Shown here: piece by piece, positions 19,824 to 20,122 of the stretch | Numbering within the stretch: position 1 is the first letter of the stretch | How the letters are laid out: every line of letters starts with the position of its first letter | Assembly (NCBI GenBank): GCA_905397405.1 | Contig: CAJPVJ010000831.1 | Coordinates: 1-20,122, forward strand | Source of the DNA: Oppiella nova | Lineage: Eukaryota > Arthropoda > Arachnida > Sarcoptiformes > Oppiidae | Reading direction: 5' to 3' | DNA length: 20,122 nt | Notes under the pieces: generated by a model | Databases searched by the model: none | What the model was told of the DNA's origin: nothing | What the model saw: only the letters and a program-made list of their open reading frames with translations | Program-made: the position numbers and the translations under genes

Positions 19824-20122
19824 ATGCCGACTGAAGAGCAAAACCACTTACAAGTCGTCGACTATTTGGTCTTCGCTCTGATGCTCACCATTTCAGGTGA
19901 TCTCCAGTTCTTCTGGAATCCATTCCACACTTAATACATCCTTATTATCAATAATAGCATTGATTGGCGTTTATTACAAACTGAGTGGCGGTCGACAGCA
20001 AACCACCGATGAATACCTATTGGGGAACAAACAGATGTCTGTAATACCCGTCTCCTTCTCATTGATGGCCAGCTTTTTGTCTGCGATCACACTTCTGGGA
20101 GTGTCGGCCGAGAACTACATGT
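19824..20122 (+). CDS. SLC5-family sodium/solute symporter, N-terminal part (runs off the window)
   Basis: Two exons are visible: 19824-19896 and 19958-20122. The ATG has a good context (A at -3). After a short polar start (MPTEEQNHLQ) comes VVDYLVFALMLTIS, which joins across a phase-1 intron to ALIGVYYKLSGGRQQTTDEYLLG, forming the first membrane helix and the conserved GGRQ..T..EYLL loop. Then follows a second helix with SLMASFLSAITLLGVSAENY, a hallmark of SLC5 sodium-coupled transporters of the SMCT/SMVT/NIS branch (monocarboxylate, vitamin or iodide carriers), which move substrate into cells across the plasma membrane with Na+. The substrate cannot be told from these 79 residues; full members have about 550-650 residues and 13 helices. 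The frame is open at the window end, so the rest lies downstream. Confidence 0.93.
19897..19957 (+). other. 61-nt phase-1 intron in the SLC5-type gene
   Basis: GT (gtgatc, preceded by tcag) to AG (caataatag). Reading through it would meet a TAA within 14 codons and shift the frame, whereas removing it restores the family sequence S-A-L-I-G-V-Y-Y. The very short length fits genomes with compact introns, as in many mites and insects. Confidence 0.9.

Overview
This is eukaryotic nuclear DNA: strongly A+T-rich, full of (GA)n/(CT)n microsatellites, with split genes and GT-AG introns, one of them only 61 nt long. A compact arthropod genome, perhaps a mite, would fit. That placement is inference from intron size, composition and the look of the proteins; no marker gene fixes the taxon. 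No operon, tRNA, rRNA, CRISPR array, virus-like element or recognisable transposon was seen.

Only two genes can be read with confidence, both on the + strand. The first (about 11.4-14.6 kb) is the 3' part of a gene for a C3HC4 RING-finger protein, a likely E3 ubiquitin ligase. It shows a 66-nt acidic exon (present twice), a 372-nt exon carrying the complete RING, and a 522-nt last exon coding a Ser/Thr-rich, basic tail. All junctions are phase 0. Its 5' exons are not recognised. The second (19.8 kb to the window edge) is the start of a sodium/solute symporter of the SLC5 family, with a TATA-box candidate about 450 nt upstream of its ATG. A weaker lone exon candidate lies at 3.6 kb.

Layout: 1-2.3 kb is A+T-rich and geneless. 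From 2.3 to 7.5 kb is a patchwork of GA/CT tracts, inverted copies and two single-base gaps (n). From 7.5 to 10.1 kb the composition is more balanced, with two minisatellites but no convincing gene. The stretch 10.1-10.6 kb holds nested 127-bp duplications. The RING gene follows at 11.4-14.6 kb, then an A+T-rich geneless stretch to 19.3 kb, then the symporter promoter and first exons.

The most striking structure is technical rather than biological. Five separate direct duplications (5140, 5473, 10078, 10332 and 18496) all have a period of exactly 128 and consist of 127 identical bases, one spacer base, and the same 127 bases again. Two of them bound a piece of exactly 253 = 2x127-1 bases. This is the signature of a k=127 de Bruijn assembly whose overlapping contig ends were joined end to end. 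The two n positions each stop exactly where an inverted copy of nearby sequence begins, which points to pieces placed in the wrong orientation. The 541-bp repeat that doubles a coding exon also has a one-base spacer and five mismatches, so it may be two alleles placed in series. I found no convincing new biological system; the exon duplication and the unplaced RING family are the biological points most worth checking.
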